From NCBI RefSeq assembly GCF_001969815.1, contig NZ_MRBK01000006.1, forward strand, positions 62,001-126,000: a stretch of DNA of 64,000 nucleotides, read 5' to 3'. The notes under the pieces are model-generated. The model had not been told where the DNA came from and made no database searches. It saw nothing but the letters and a program-made list of their open reading frames with translations. Numbering within the stretch: position 1 is the first letter of the stretch; every line of letters begins with the position of its first letter. Below are positions 52,912-63,191 of the stretch, piece after piece. The DNA is from Bacillus swezeyi. Its GTDB lineage: Bacteria > Bacillota > Bacilli > Bacillales > Bacillaceae. A program made the position numbers and the translations under genes.

Positions 52912-52960
52912 GAAAACGCCTGCCTTAGGATACAGTCGCTTAGGCAGGCGTTTATTTTTT
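52912..52960. terminator. Terminator of rpmB, possibly bidirectional
   Basis: AACGCCTGCC and GGCAGGCGTT form a perfect stem, extended by TTAG/CTTA pairing. On the minus strand it follows the rpmB stop and ends in a T-rich tail. On the plus strand TTTATTTTTT follows. Confidence 0.8.
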
Positions 52961-52961
52961 C

Positions 52962-53168
<207 letters not shown>

Positions 53169-53228
53169 TCAAAAAAACATCATCATTCTTTATCGATTTG
53201 ATCATTGTGATGCTTCAGATACTTTAAT

Positions 53229-53257
53229 AATTTACCACAGCTGAAAACCGTTTGCAA
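53229..53257 (-). promoter_or_regulatory. Probable promoter of rpmB
   Basis: On the minus strand TTGCAA (53257-53252), 17 bp, TAAATT (53234-53229). Confidence 0.5.
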
Positions 53258-53297
53258 CTATTGATTACGATACTTTCAAGAATAATCACTTGACATC

Positions 53298-53326
53298 TTG
53301 AAAAAATGAACGCGCTGTAGTATAAG
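53298..53326 (+). promoter_or_regulatory. Probable promoter of yloU-fakA
   Basis: TTGAAA (53298-53303), 17 bp, TATAAG (53321-53326). A perfect TTGACA at 53290-53295 is 25 bp away and so unlikely to be the -35. It diverges from the rpmB promoter 40 bases off. Confidence 0.6.
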
Positions 53327-53429
53327 TAGGGTTAGGTTAGACAGAAGCTTGCCTGTTCTTTTAAAAAGAAGGTCCTTATAGTAGAATGATGATAACTCGG
53401 TCTTGCAGACTCAAAAAGGAGGAACCGAC

Positions 53430-53792
53430 GTGTCCATTGAATTTCGAACAAAATACGGACAGATTGATATATCAAATGAAGTCATCGCCATGGTTGCCGG
53501 AGGTGCGGCGATCGACTGCTACGGGATCGTAGGTATGGCATCTAAAAACCAAATCAAAGACGGACTGACTGAAATCCTCAGAAAAGAAAACTTCAGCCGG
53601 GGTGTTATTGTCCGTCAGGAAGAAGATCGTATTCATATTGACATGTACATCATTGTCAGCTACGGAACGAAAATTTCAGAAGTGGCACACAATGTTCAAA
53701 CAAAAGTCAAATACACGCTGGACCACACAGTAGGTCTTGCAGTTGATTCTGTAAATATTTACGTTCAAGGAGTACGAGTGACGAACCCGTAG
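53430..53792 (+). CDS. yloU: Asp23-family protein YloU
   Basis: This 120-residue DUF322/Asp23-family protein (TKYGQIDISNEVIAMVAGGAA, then DCYGIVGMA and SYGTKISEVAHNVQ) is of unclear role; relatives affect envelope stress, and it is nearly always paired with fakA. The start is GTG at 53430 with AAAAGGAGG upstream; the longer frame from 53403 lacks conservation. Confidence 0.93.
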   Translation: MSIEFRTKYGQIDISNEVIAMVAGGAAIDCYGIVGMASKNQIKDGLTEILRKENFSRGVIVRQEEDRIHIDMYIIVSYGTKISEVAHNVQTKVKYTLDHTVGLAVDSVNIYVQGVRVTNP

Positions 53793-53809
53793 TTAGGAGG
53801 AAAACAAGA

Positions 53810-55483
53810 GTGTCTATGCGAACTTTAGATGGGAAAGCTTTTGCAGACATGGTTCTGTACGGTGCGCACCATCTGTCTCAAAACGCAAATGTAGTTGATG
53901 CGTTAAATGTATTTCCGGTTCCAGATGGAGATACGGGAACAAACATGAATTTATCGATGACTTCAGGTGCAAAAGAAGTGGAGCAAATCGATACTGAAAA
54001 TATCGGAAAAGTGGCGGCGAGCCTTTCAAGAGGGCTCTTGATGGGAGCGCGCGGCAACTCAGGGGTTATTCTGTCCCAGCTGTTCCGAGGCTTTGGAAAG
54101 TCGATTGAACAAAAGAGCGAAATCAACGCAAAGGAATTTGCCGCTGCGTTTCAGGCAGGGGTTGACACCGCCTATAAAGCGGTCATGAAACCTGTTGAAG
54201 GCACGATTTTGACGGTTGCCAAAGATGCGGCCAAAAAAGCCGTCCACACCGCGCAAACTGAAACCGATATCATCAGTGTTATGGAAGCCGTGGTAAGTGA
54301 AGCGTCCGCTTCATTGAAGCGGACCCCCGAACTGCTCCCTGTTTTAAAGGAAGTCGGTGTTGTGGACAGCGGCGGAAAAGGGCTTCTCTACGTATATGAA
54401 GGATTTCTTGCTTCCTTAAAAGGAGAAAAGCTTTCTGATAAGGGGGCCGCTCTTCCATCATTGGACGATCTTGTCAGCGCTGAACATCACAAAAATGCGC
54501 AAAGCCAAATGAACACCGAAGACATCGAATTCGGCTATTGTACGGAGTTCATGGTTAAGCTTGATCAAGGTAAAAGAAGCTTTAATGAAGACACTTTCCG
54601 TCAGGATTTAAGCCGCTTCGGGGATTCTCTGCTTGTCGTGTCAGACGAAAACCTTTCCAAGGTGCATATTCATGCCGAATATCCCGGAGAGGTCATGACC
54701 TATGCTCAAAAGTACGGCAGCTTGATCAATATGAAAATTGAAAATATGAGAGAACAGCACAGCGCGATCCTCAGCCAAAATAAAATCGAGACCGCTGCTC
54801 CGGCGCCAAAGACTGCCGCTGCAAAACAGCCGTACGGCATTGTCACGGTGGCGATGGGAGAAGGAATTGCTGAGCTTTTCGAAAGCATCGGGGCTACAGC
54901 TGTGATAGAAGGCGGCCAAACGATGAATCCAAGCACAGAAGACATCGTGCAGGCGATACAAGATGCCAATGCGGAAACCGTCGTGATTCTGCCGAATAAC
55001 TCAAACATCGTCATGGCGGCAAACCAGGCAGCAGACGTCGCTGAACAAAACGTCATCGTCATTCCGACAAAGACCGTTCCTCAGGGGATGGCTGCATTGC
55101 TCGCATTCAATCCTGCTCTGGATGCCGAAGAGAACGAGACGAACATGCTTGAAGCGAAAGATGATGTCAAAAGCGGACAAATCACCTACGCTGTCAGAGA
55201 TACAAACATAGACGGCATCGACATCAAAAAAGGCGACTTTATGGGCATATTAAATGGAAAAATCGTTGAAACCGCACCTGAGCAGTTAACGGCGGCCAAA
55301 AAACTGATGGCGAAAATGATCGATGAAGACAGTGAAATCGTCACGATCATCAAAGGCGAAGACGCTTCAGCGGAAGAGGCGGAAGAGCTTGCCAAATTCA
55401 TCAGTGAAACTTATGAAGAGGTTGAAGTTGAAGTTCACAACGGAAATCAGCCGCTGTATTCTTATATTTTGGCTGCGGAATAA
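53810..55483 (+). CDS. fakA: Fatty acid kinase subunit FakA (YloV, DhaL-type)
   Basis: With a FakB protein it phosphorylates exogenous fatty acids for PlsX/PlsY. The 557-residue protein has an N-terminal DhaL kinase domain (NVFPVPDGDTGTNM with Mg-binding Asp, GARGNSGVILSQLFRG), a middle domain and a C-terminal DegV-like region. The start is GTG with TAGGAGG nine bases upstream. plsX lies 4.5 kb downstream. Confidence 0.93.
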   Translation: MSMRTLDGKAFADMVLYGAHHLSQNANVVDALNVFPVPDGDTGTNMNLSMTSGAKEVEQIDTENIGKVAASLSRGLLMGARGNSGVILSQLFRGFGKSIEQKSEINAKEFAAAFQAGVDTAYKAVMKPVEGTILTVAKDAAKKAVHTAQTETDIISVMEAVVSEASASLKRTPELLPVLKEVGVVDSGGKGLLYVYEGFLASLKGEKLSDKGAALPSLDDLVSAEHHKNAQSQMNTEDIEFGYCTEFMVKLDQGKRSFNEDTFRQDLSRFGDSLLVVSDENLSKVHIHAEYPGEVMTYAQKYGSLINMKIENMREQHSAILSQNKIETAAPAPKTAAAKQPYGIVTVAMGEGIAELFESIGATAVIEGGQTMNPSTEDIVQAIQDANAETVVILPNNSNIVMAANQAADVAEQNVIVIPTKTVPQGMAALLAFNPALDAEENETNMLEAKDDVKSGQITYAVRDTNIDGIDIKKGDFMGILNGKIVETAPEQLTAAKKLMAKMIDEDSEIVTIIKGEDASAEEAEELAKFISETYEEVEVEVHNGNQPLYSYILAAE

Positions 55484-55492
55484 TGATTGAAG

Positions 55493-55526
55493 CAGAAGGG
55501 CATTTTTCCGAGGCCCTTCTCTTCTT
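55493..55526 (+). terminator. Terminator after fakA
   Basis: AGAAGGGC pairs with GCCCTTCT around an 11-base loop, then CTTCTTTT. Confidence 0.7.
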
Positions 55527-55571
55527 TTGGCTTTTTTTAAAGCCTTAAAAGTCTAAAGGGCGATTGTCTGC

Positions 55572-55600
55572 TTGCCAATTGCTGTGTGATCGATTAGTCT
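55572..55600 (+). promoter_or_regulatory. Possible promoter of sdaAB-sdaAA
   Basis: TTGCCA (five of six) and TAGTCT (three of six) with a 17-bp spacer. The -10 is poor. Confidence 0.35.
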
Positions 55601-55660
55601 AAAAAAAACGGCTTTTTTCCTCCGTAAAGCGGGGGAATCTCTGTGTAAAGGGGGATAATG

Positions 55661-56323
55661 ATGAAGTACAGAAGTGTGTTTGATATTATCGGGCCCGTCA
55701 TGATCGGTCCGTCAAGCTCCCATACGGCCGGCGCAGCCAGAATCGGCAGGGTCGCCAGAAGCGTGTTTGGGAGAGAACCGAAAAAAATCGTAGTTTCCTT
55801 CTACGGCTCTTTTGCCGAGACCTATAAAGGACATGGAACAGATGTGGCGATCATCGGCGGCGTTTTAGATTTTGATACATTTGATGAAAGAATCAAAGAT
55901 TCGATCCGCCTTGCCGAAGAAAAGGGAATTGACTTAGAGTTCCGGGAAGAAGAAGCGGTGCCCAAACATCCGAATACAGCCCGCCTCCTCATCTCAGATG
56001 ATGAAGGCTCCCTAGAGCTTGCAGGCATATCAATCGGCGGGGGGAAAATCGAAATCATCGAGCTGAACGGCTTTAAATTGAGATTGTCGGGAAACCACCC
56101 CGCCATTTTAGTCGTCCATAACGATCGGTATGGAACGATCGCAGGCGTTGCCAATGTACTGGCGAAATTTGCGATCAACATCGGCCATATGGAAGTGGCC
56201 CGCAAAGACATCGGCCAGGAAGCGCTCATGACCATTGAAATCGATCAAATGATCGATCCGTCCGTATTTGAAGAATTGAGAGCGCTGCCGAATATCATTG
56301 AGGTGACACAGATCGCAGACTAA
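55661..56323 (+). CDS. sdaAB: L-serine dehydratase, beta chain
   Basis: It deaminates serine to pyruvate together with SdaAA. The 220-residue protein has SVFDIIGPVMIGPSSSHTAGA (split by the common signature GPSSSHT) and a C-terminal ACT domain (LVVHNDRYGTIAGVANVLAKF). Two ATG codons lie in tandem; 55661 is better spaced from AAAGGGGG. Confidence 0.95.
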   Translation: MKYRSVFDIIGPVMIGPSSSHTAGAARIGRVARSVFGREPKKIVVSFYGSFAETYKGHGTDVAIIGGVLDFDTFDERIKDSIRLAEEKGIDLEFREEEAVPKHPNTARLLISDDEGSLELAGISIGGGKIEIIELNGFKLRLSGNHPAILVVHNDRYGTIAGVANVLAKFAINIGHMEVARKDIGQEALMTIEIDQMIDPSVFEELRALPNIIEVTQIAD

Positions 56324-56347
56324 AAGGACATGGAAGGGGGAGATTAG

Positions 56348-57250
56348 ATGTTTCGAAATGTGAAAGAATTAATTCAGCTGACAAAAGAGAAGAACGTCTC
56401 CATATCCGAAATCATGATCACCCAGGAGATCGCGGTGTCAGGCCGGACGCGGGAAGAAATCTTCAAGCAGATGGAAGCCAACTTAACCGTCATGGAAGAC
56501 GCTGTCCAAAAAGGAATCAACGGTGTTGTCTCACACTCCGGACTGACGGGAGGAGACGCTGTAAAGCTTCACGCTTATCTCAAATCGGGAAAAGGACTTT
56601 CTGGAGATGTCATCCTTGATGCTGTCAGCAAAGCGGTCGCGACAAATGAAGTCAATGCCGCGATGGGAACGATCTGTGCAACCCCGACAGCGGGTTCGGC
56701 AGGCGTTGTTCCCGGAACGTTGTTCGCGGTTAAAGACAAACTTCATCCGACAAAAGAGCAGATGGTCCGTTTTTTATTCACATCAGGGGCGTTCGGATTT
56801 GTCGTCGCCAACAATGCAAGCATCTCAGGAGCTGCAGGAGGGTGTCAGGCTGAAGTCGGCTCAGCCTCCGGAATGGCGGCAGCGGCTATCGTGGAAATGG
56901 CGGGAGGAACACCTGAACAGTGTGCCGAAGCGATGGCAATCGCCTTGAAGAACGTGCTCGGCCTCGTTTGCGACCCTGTCGCAGGCCTTGTCGAGGTTCC
57001 TTGTGTCAAACGAAATGCGATGGGCGCCGCAAATGCAATGGTTGCGGCAGATATGGCGCTTGCCGGTATTACAAGCCGCATTCCGTGTGATGAAGTGATT
57101 GATGCGATGTATAAAATCGGCCAGACGATGCCGACGGCATTGAGAGAAACAGGCCGGGGCGGCCTCGCCGCAACGCCGACCGGGAAAGAACTGGAGAAAA
57201 AAATATTCGGAGGGGCGTCAGCTGCACGTGAAAAACAATCTGCAAAATAG
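56348..57250 (+). CDS. sdaAA: L-serine dehydratase, alpha chain ([4Fe-4S])
   Basis: This is the catalytic chain with an oxygen-labile cluster. The 300-residue protein has TICATPTAGSAG, ISGAAGGCQAEVGSASGMAAAA and GLVCDPVAGLVEVPC, giving the cluster cysteines. AAGGGGGAG precedes the ATG. It overlaps recG by 23 bases. Confidence 0.96.
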   Translation: MFRNVKELIQLTKEKNVSISEIMITQEIAVSGRTREEIFKQMEANLTVMEDAVQKGINGVVSHSGLTGGDAVKLHAYLKSGKGLSGDVILDAVSKAVATNEVNAAMGTICATPTAGSAGVVPGTLFAVKDKLHPTKEQMVRFLFTSGAFGFVVANNASISGAAGGCQAEVGSASGMAAAAIVEMAGGTPEQCAEAMAIALKNVLGLVCDPVAGLVEVPCVKRNAMGAANAMVAADMALAGITSRIPCDEVIDAMYKIGQTMPTALRETGRGGLAATPTGKELEKKIFGGASAAREKQSAK

Positions 57251-59276
57251 TATATCTGTTATAAAAGGAGTCGGGACGGAAACGGAAAAAACATTAAACG
57301 AGCTTGGCATCTATGACATTTCCGATCTTTTGAACTACTTCCCGTACCGATATGACGATTATGAATTGCGCGATTTGGAAGAAGTGGCACACGAGGAAAG
57401 AGTGACGGTTGAAGGGAAGGTTCACAGCGAACCTTCTCTTACCTATTACGGAAAAAAGCGAAGCCGCCTCACGTTTCGGCTGCTGGTCGGAAACTATCTG
57501 ATCACGGCGGTCTGCTTTAACCGTCCGTATTTGAAAAAGAAACTGGCCATCGGGTCGGTTGCCACCATTTCGGGAAAATGGGACAAGCATCGGCAGTCGG
57601 TGATGGTCCAGGAGCTTAAAAACGGGCCGCATCAAGGTGACCAGACGATTGAACCCGTCTATTCTGTAAAAGAAAATATCACGGTGAAGACGATGAGGAA
57701 ATTGATTCAGGAAGCCGTCCAGAGCTATTTACAGTTTGCCGAAGATCCCCTGCCTGAAAAGCTTCGTCTCTCCTATAAGCTTCTTTCTTACCAGGATGCG
57801 TTAAAAGCGATTCACAAGCCTGAGTCAAGGGAAGCTTTAAAACAAGCGCGGCGCCGTTTTGTTTACGAAGAATTTTTGCTGTTTCAGCTCAAAATGCAGG
57901 CTCTGCGAAAATTTGAGCGGGAACAGTCTGACGGGATCAGACACACCTTTAAACAAGGTGATGTGGATGCGTTTGTCAAAAGCCTTCCGTTCACATTGAC
58001 AAACGCTCAGGCGAAAGCGCTCGGCGACATTTTAAGAGATATGGTTTCCGAGTATAAAATGAACAGGCTGCTTCAGGGGGATGTAGGATCAGGCAAAACG
58101 GCCGTCGCCGCGATCGCGTTATATGCCTCCCTTCTGTCTGGTTTTCAGGGGGCGATGATGGTGCCGACTGAAATTTTGGCCGAACAGCACGCAGATTCAT
58201 TGGTTTCCCTGTTTGAAAAGCACAATATCAATGTTGCGCTGTTAACAAGCTCTGTTAAAGGGAAGAGAAGAAGAGAGCTTTTAGAAAGATTAAAAGAAGG
58301 GGAAATTGATATATTAGTCGGCACACATGCTCTGATTCAGGATGATGTCCACTTTAAACAGCTGGGGCTTGTGATCACTGATGAACAGCACCGCTTTGGC
58401 GTTGAGCAGAGAAAAAAATTAAGAAGCAAGGGGAAAGACCCCGATGTTCTGTTTATGACAGCGACGCCGATTCCGAGAACACTTGCGATCACGGTGTTTG
58501 GAGAAATGGATGTTTCAGTCATCGATGAAATGCCGGCGGGGCGAAAGCGGATCGAGACATACTGGGTCAAGCACGATATGCTGGAACGGATTCTCACCTT
58601 TATTGAAAAAGAACTGAAAAAAGGCAGACAGGCGTATGTCATATGTCCGCTGATTGAAGAATCAGACAAGCTTGATGTACAGAATGCGATCGATGTGCAC
58701 AGCATGCTGACTCATGCTCTGGGGGGAAGATGGCAGGTCGGCTTGATGCACGGAAAACTGTCCAATGATGAAAAAGAACAGGTGATGAGGCAGTTCAGCA
58801 GCAACGAGTGCCAAATACTCGTCTCAACAACTGTTGTTGAAGTCGGTGTGAACGTTCCGAATGCGACCGTCATGCTGATCTATGATGCCGACCGGTTCGG
58901 CCTTTCACAGCTTCACCAGCTTCGCGGCCGTGTCGGACGGGGCGATCATCAGTCGTATTGCATTCTGATGGCAGACCCTAAATCTGAAACGGGCAAAGAA
59001 CGGATGAGCATCATGTCGGAGACAACGGATGGCTTTGAGCTTTCTGAAAAGGATTTGGAATTAAGAGGGCCCGGCGATTTCTTCGGCAAGAAGCAAAGCG
59101 GAATGCCGGAATTTAAAGTCGCAGATATGGTTCACGATTACCGCGCGCTGGAGACGGCAAGAAGAGACGCCGCAGAACTCGTTTCGTCAAATGCGTTCTG
59201 GACGGATGCCGAATATGCGGTTTTAAGAGAGCATTTGCAAAAAAGCGGAATCATGGACGGCGAAAAGCTGAGCTGA
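57228..59276 (+). CDS. recG: ATP-dependent DNA helicase RecG
   Basis: It remodels stalled forks and branch-migrates Holliday junctions. The 682-residue protein has an N-terminal wedge/OB domain (LLNYFPYRYDDYELRDL), Walker A GDVGSGKTAVAA, DEQHRFG, TATPIPRTLAI, and motif VI QLRGRVGRGDHQSYC. The start is GTG inside sdaAA with GGAGGGG 12 bases upstream. Confidence 0.97.
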   Translation: MKNNLQNSISVIKGVGTETEKTLNELGIYDISDLLNYFPYRYDDYELRDLEEVAHEERVTVEGKVHSEPSLTYYGKKRSRLTFRLLVGNYLITAVCFNRPYLKKKLAIGSVATISGKWDKHRQSVMVQELKNGPHQGDQTIEPVYSVKENITVKTMRKLIQEAVQSYLQFAEDPLPEKLRLSYKLLSYQDALKAIHKPESREALKQARRRFVYEEFLLFQLKMQALRKFEREQSDGIRHTFKQGDVDAFVKSLPFTLTNAQAKALGDILRDMVSEYKMNRLLQGDVGSGKTAVAAIALYASLLSGFQGAMMVPTEILAEQHADSLVSLFEKHNINVALLTSSVKGKRRRELLERLKEGEIDILVGTHALIQDDVHFKQLGLVITDEQHRFGVEQRKKLRSKGKDPDVLFMTATPIPRTLAITVFGEMDVSVIDEMPAGRKRIETYWVKHDMLERILTFIEKELKKGRQAYVICPLIEESDKLDVQNAIDVHSMLTHALGGRWQVGLMHGKLSNDEKEQVMRQFSSNECQILVSTTVVEVGVNVPNATVMLIYDADRFGLSQLHQLRGRVGRGDHQSYCILMADPKSETGKERMSIMSETTDGFELSEKDLELRGPGDFFGKKQSGMPEFKVADMVHDYRALETARRDAAELVSSNAFWTDAEYAVLREHLQKSGIMDGEKLS

Positions 59277-59318
59277 CCGGTGTTCGGGAAAAATGGTCTT
59301 TTAGCGGATAAAGAAAGA

Positions 59319-59370
59319 TTGCATTCCAATCTATGAAATTATATACTACTATTAGTACCTAGTCACAATT
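59319..59370 (+). promoter_or_regulatory. fapR promoter with FapR operator
   Basis: TTGCAT (59319-59324), 17 bp, TATACT (59342-59347). Directly after the -10, ATTAGTACCTAGTC (59351-59364) matches the conserved FapR box of fap regulon promoters as I recall it. FapR binding would block transcription until malonyl-CoA releases it. Confidence 0.85.
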
Positions 59371-59391
59371 GTGCGGATGGTGTTTAAAAAA

Positions 59392-59958
59392 ATGAGAAAA
59401 AGTAAAAGAGAACGCCAAGAATTGCTGCAGCAGACGATCAAAACAACCCCGTTCATTACAGACGAGGAGTTGGCGGAGAAATTTAAAGTCAGCATTCAGA
59501 CGATTCGTTTAGACCGTTTAGAACTTTCCATACCTGAACTCAGAGAAAGAATTAAAAGTGTTGCCGAAAAATCTCTTGAAGATGAAGTCAAATCCCTTCC
59601 GCTTGATGAGGTCATTGGAGAGATCATTGACCTTGAGCTGGATGAGCAGGCGATTTCAATTCTTGAAATCAGAAGGGAGCACGTTTTCAGCCGCAATCAA
59701 ATTGCCAGGGGGCACCATTTGTTTGCCCAGGCCAACTCGCTCGCAGTAGCCGTCATTGATGATGAGCTTGCATTAACCGCCAAAGCGGACATCCGCTTTA
59801 CAAGGCAGGTCAAACAAGGCGAACGGGTCGTTGCCAAAGCGAAGGTCGGTAGACTTGGTAAAGAAAAAGGCAGAACGGTTGTTGAAGTCAACAGCTATGT
59901 TGGCGAAGAGCCTGTTTTTTCAGGTGAATTTGTGATGTATCGTTCAAAACAATCATAG
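59392..59958 (+). CDS. fapR: FapR, malonyl-CoA-responsive lipid repressor
   Basis: It represses fatty acid and phospholipid genes and is relieved by malonyl-CoA. The 188-residue protein has an N-terminal helix-turn-helix ([25 protein letters not shown]) and a C-terminal hot-dog effector domain ([23 protein letters not shown]). I start at 59392, giving the family length; earlier in-frame codons overlap the operator. It is autoregulated through the upstream box and leads plsX-fabD-fabG. Confidence 0.97.
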   Translation: MRKSKRERQELLQQTIKTTPFITDEELAEKFKVSIQTIRLDRLELSIPELRERIKSVAEKSLEDEVKSLPLDEVIGEIIDLELDEQAISILEIRREHVFSRNQIARGHHLFAQANSLAVAVIDDELALTAKADIRFTRQVKQGERVVAKAKVGRLGKEKGRTVVEVNSYVGEEPVFSGEFVMYRSKQS

Positions 59959-59975
59959 AAGGTGGCGCGTAAGTC

Positions 59976-60968
59976 ATGAGAATTGCTGTAGATGCCATGG
60001 GAGGCGACAATGCCCCCAAAGCGGTCATCGACGGAGTGATGAAAGCGGTCGAAGACTTCGGAGACCTTGAAGTCACACTCATCGGAGATCAAGAAAAAAT
60101 TGCCGCCCATTTAAAAGAACACGGGCGGATCACCGTCAAACACGCGGAAGAAGTGATCGAAGCGACTGACGAACCTGTCCGAGCCGTGAGAAGAAAAAAA
60201 AATTCATCGATGGTTCTGATGGCCGGAGAAGTTGCAGAAGGCAGGGCGGACGCCTGCATCTCCGCAGGCAATACCGGGGCTTTAATGACAGCCGGATTAT
60301 TTATCGTCGGCAGAATTGAAGGAATCGAAAGACCGGCATTGGCGCCGACTTTGCCGACAGTATCAGGAGACGGTTTTCTCCTTCTTGATGTCGGAGCGAA
60401 TGTGGATGCAAAGCCTGAGCACCTCGTCCAATATGCGATTATGGGTTCTGTTTACGGAGAGCAGGTTCTCGGTGTCAAAAATCCGAGGATCGGACTTTTA
60501 AATGTCGGCACAGAAGACAAAAAAGGCAATGAGCTTGCCAAGCAGACCTTTCAAAAATTGAAGGAAACCGATTTGAATTTCATCGGCAATGTGGAGGCGC
60601 GCGACATGCTGGACGGAGTCGCAGATGTCATCGTGACAGACGGCTTTACCGGAAACGTCGCCTTAAAAACGGTCGAGGGAGCGGCTCTGTCCATTTTTAA
60701 AATGCTGAGAAGCACGCTGACATCGAGCTTTACAGCGAAATTGGCGGCTTCCGCGCTCAAGCCGAAGCTGAAAGAAATGAAAACGAAAATGGACTACTCC
60801 GAATACGGCGGTGCCGGGCTTTTCGGCTTAAAGGCGCCAGTCATCAAAGCGCACGGCTCTTCCGATGGCCGGGCCGTTTACCATGCCATCCGCCAGGCGA
60901 GAGAGATGGTCAGCCAAAATGTTGCGGCATTTATTGAAGAAAAAATTCAACAAAAAGCAGATGAATAG
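59976..60968 (+). CDS. plsX: Phosphate acyltransferase PlsX
   Basis: It forms acyl-phosphate from acyl-ACP for PlsY in phospholipid synthesis. The 330-residue protein has [45 protein letters not shown] and [23 protein letters not shown] lies ahead of the ATG, 17 bases after fapR. Confidence 0.97.
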   Translation: MRIAVDAMGGDNAPKAVIDGVMKAVEDFGDLEVTLIGDQEKIAAHLKEHGRITVKHAEEVIEATDEPVRAVRRKKNSSMVLMAGEVAEGRADACISAGNTGALMTAGLFIVGRIEGIERPALAPTLPTVSGDGFLLLDVGANVDAKPEHLVQYAIMGSVYGEQVLGVKNPRIGLLNVGTEDKKGNELAKQTFQKLKETDLNFIGNVEARDMLDGVADVIVTDGFTGNVALKTVEGAALSIFKMLRSTLTSSFTAKLAASALKPKLKEMKTKMDYSEYGGAGLFGLKAPVIKAHGSSDGRAVYHAIRQAREMVSQNVAAFIEEKIQQKADE

Positions 60969-60984
60969 TCTGGAGGTTTATAAT

Positions 60985-61938
60985 ATGGGTAAGATTGCTT
61001 TTCTATTCCCAGGCCAAGGTTCACAGCATATCGGCATGGGACATGAATTGTATCAGAAAGAGCCGAAAGCAAAGCAGATTTTTGAAGAAGCGGATCAGAC
61101 GCTTGAAACCAGCTTAAGCTCTCTTATGTTTGAAGGAGATGCAAAAGAATTAACGCTTACATACAATGCGCAGCCGAGTCTTTTGACAGCGAGCATCGCA
61201 GCGCTTGAAAAATTAAAGGAATACGGCATTAAAGCCGATTTTGCGGCGGGACACAGCCTTGGCGAATACACCGCTCTAGTGGCCGCCGGCGCCATGTCAT
61301 TTAAAGACGCCGTCTACGCCGTCAGAAAACGCGGCGAATTCATGAATGAAGCAGTTCCGGCCGGAGAAGGCGCAATGGCTGCGATTCTGGGCATGGACAG
61401 TGAAGCGTTGAAAAAAGTGACGGACAAGGTGACTGAAGAAGGAAACCTCGTTCAGCTGGCTAATTTGAACTGCCCTGGACAAATCGTCATCTCAGGTACA
61501 GCCAAAGGGGTGGAGCTCGCTTCAGAGCTTGCCAAAGAAAACGGCGCGAAACGCGCGATTCCTCTTGAAGTCAGCGGACCGTTCCACTCTGAACTGATGA
61601 AGCCGGCAGCCGAAAAACTTCGCGAAGTCCTTGATGCGTGCACCATCAACAATGCATCGATTCCCGTGATCTCAAACGTAACGGCCGACATTGTAACAGA
61701 CAAAGCCGAGATTCAGGACAAGCTGATCGAGCAATTGTACTCGCCTGTACGGTTTGAAGAGACGATCAGCAGGCTGATTGACGAAGGTGTCACAACATTC
61801 ATCGAGATCGGTCCGGGAAAGGTTTTATCGGGGCTTGTGAAGAAAGTAAACCGCAGAGTCAAAACGATTGCTGTATCAGACCCGCACACAATCGAACTTG
61901 CTGTTCAAACGCTGAAGGAGGAAAATGAAAATGCTTGA
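60985..61938 (+). CDS. fabD: Malonyl-CoA:ACP transacylase
   Basis: It loads malonate onto ACP for chain elongation. The 317-residue protein has FPGQGSQ near the N-terminus, the nucleophile Ser in [15 protein letters not shown] and catalytic His in [10 protein letters not shown]. The start at 60985 has CTGGAGG eight bases upstream; upstream frame overlaps plsX. Confidence 0.97.
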   Translation: MGKIAFLFPGQGSQHIGMGHELYQKEPKAKQIFEEADQTLETSLSSLMFEGDAKELTLTYNAQPSLLTASIAALEKLKEYGIKADFAAGHSLGEYTALVAAGAMSFKDAVYAVRKRGEFMNEAVPAGEGAMAAILGMDSEALKKVTDKVTEEGNLVQLANLNCPGQIVISGTAKGVELASELAKENGAKRAIPLEVSGPFHSELMKPAAEKLREVLDACTINNASIPVISNVTADIVTDKAEIQDKLIEQLYSPVRFEETISRLIDEGVTTFIEIGPGKVLSGLVKKVNRRVKTIAVSDPHTIELAVQTLKEENENA

Positions 61939-62674
61939 AAATAAAACAGCCGTCGTCACCGGCGCTTCAAGAGGAATCGGACGTGCGATCGCCCTTGATC
62001 TCGCTAAAAACGGAGCGAATGTCGTCGTCAATTATGCAGGAAATGAAGCGAAAGCAAATGAAGTCGTCGATGAAATTAAAGCGCTCGGCCGCGATGCGTT
62101 TGCTGTCAAAGCCGACGTCTCAAATGCGGATGAGGTTCAGGCGATGATGAAAGAGGCAATTGAGCGCTTCGGTTCAATTGACATTCTTGTGAACAACGCC
62201 GGCATAACAAAAGACAACCTTTTCATGAGAATGAAGGAAAATGAATGGGACGAAGTCATTAACATAAACTTAAAAGGTGTCTTCAACTGTTCCAAAGCCG
62301 TCACAAGGCAGATGATGAAGCAAAGAAGCGGCCGGATCATCAACGTGGCTTCAGTTGTAGGCGTGATTGGAAATGCCGGACAGGCCAACTATGTCGCTGC
62401 CAAATCAGGTGTCATCGGCTTAACGAAAACGCTGGCAAAGGAACTCGCTTCACGAAACATTACCGTCAATGCGATTGCTCCTGGATTTATTTCGACGGAA
62501 ATGACGGACAAGCTGACAAAAGACGTTCAGGATGAAATGCTGAAGCAGATTCCTCTTGCCCGATTCGGCGAGCCAGCGGACATCAGCAATGTCGTTGTTT
62601 TCCTTGCTTCTGACCAATCGCGCTACATGACCGGCCAGACGCTGACGATCGACGGCGGAATGGTCATGGTATAA
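61931..62674 (+). CDS. fabG: 3-oxoacyl-ACP reductase
   Basis: This NADPH-dependent SDR reduces beta-ketoacyl-ACP. The 247-residue protein has [12 protein letters not shown] (cofactor), [27 protein letters not shown] with the Ser-Tyr-Lys triad, and a GGMVMV tail. Tandem ATG AAA ATG occurs; 61931 gives the family start and nine-base spacing from GGAGG. Overlaps fabD by eight bases. Confidence 0.97.
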   Translation: MLENKTAVVTGASRGIGRAIALDLAKNGANVVVNYAGNEAKANEVVDEIKALGRDAFAVKADVSNADEVQAMMKEAIERFGSIDILVNNAGITKDNLFMRMKENEWDEVININLKGVFNCSKAVTRQMMKQRSGRIINVASVVGVIGNAGQANYVAAKSGVIGLTKTLAKELASRNITVNAIAPGFISTEMTDKLTKDVQDEMLKQIPLARFGEPADISNVVVFLASDQSRYMTGQTLTIDGGMVMV

Positions 62675-62722
62675 ACATAGCCAAAATTTTAATTATCGCT
62701 GGTTTTTTAAAAACGAATCAAC

Positions 62723-62728
62723 TATAAT
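62723..62728 (+). promoter_or_regulatory. -10 element of a probable acpA promoter
   Basis: A perfect TATAAT lies 22 bases before the acpA start. The -35 (TGGTTT region) is poor. Confidence 0.45.
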
Positions 62729-62750
62729 ACTTGAGGGGAGGTGAATAGCT

Positions 62751-62984
62751 ATGGCAGACGCATTAGAGCGTGTAACAAAAATCATCGTAGACCGCCTTGG
62801 CGTAGACGAAGCTGACGTCACTCTTGAAGCTTCTTTTAAAGAGGATTTAGGTGCTGATTCCCTGGATGTAGTTGAACTTGTCATGGAACTTGAAGACGAG
62901 TTTGATATGGAGATTTCTGACGAAGATGCTGAAAAGATTGCAACAGTCGGTGACGCTGTGAACTACATAAATAGTAAGCAGTAA
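62751..62984 (+). CDS. acpA: Acyl carrier protein
   Basis: This 77-residue carrier of growing acyl chains is acidic and helical. The phosphopantetheine Ser is Ser37 in [26 protein letters not shown] precedes the ATG. It lies 76 bases after fabG and has its own -10 element, so it can be made in excess of the enzymes. Confidence 0.98.
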   Translation: MADALERVTKIIVDRLGVDEADVTLEASFKEDLGADSLDVVELVMELEDEFDMEISDEDAEKIATVGDAVNYINSKQ

Positions 62985-62992
62985 GCTAACTT

Positions 62993-63020
62993 AAAGTCCC
63001 GTTTAAAGACGGGGCTTTAT
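62993..63020 (+). terminator. Terminator-like hairpin after acpA
   Basis: AAAGTCCCGT pairs with ACGGGGCTTT (one wobble) around TTAAAG. The T-run is short, so some readthrough into rnc is likely. Confidence 0.65.
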
Positions 63021-63107
63021 CCCTTTATAAATGCGGCTTTCATTTTTAATGTTTTGCCGAATGATACAAAGAACCTGCCTTTTTTTACGGGAGGTGAGGT
63101 GAACTTG

Positions 63108-63191
63108 ATGTGCCCATACGGAGGTTGCTATGTCAAAAAATTCACATTTCAGAGACAGAAAAATGTTTCAAAAGAAAGCGGAGCAGTTTAA
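63108..63191 (+). CDS. Possible 27-codon ORF overlapping the rnc start
   Basis: An ATG at 63108 follows GGGAGGTGAGGTG by six bases. The frame ([12 protein letters not shown] and on, 27 codons) contains the rnc ribosome site and runs out of frame 62 bases into rnc. The ribosome site is stronger than that of rnc itself. It could couple or throttle rnc translation, or be chance. Confidence 0.3.
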   Translation: MCPYGGCYVKKFTFQRQKNVSKESGAV

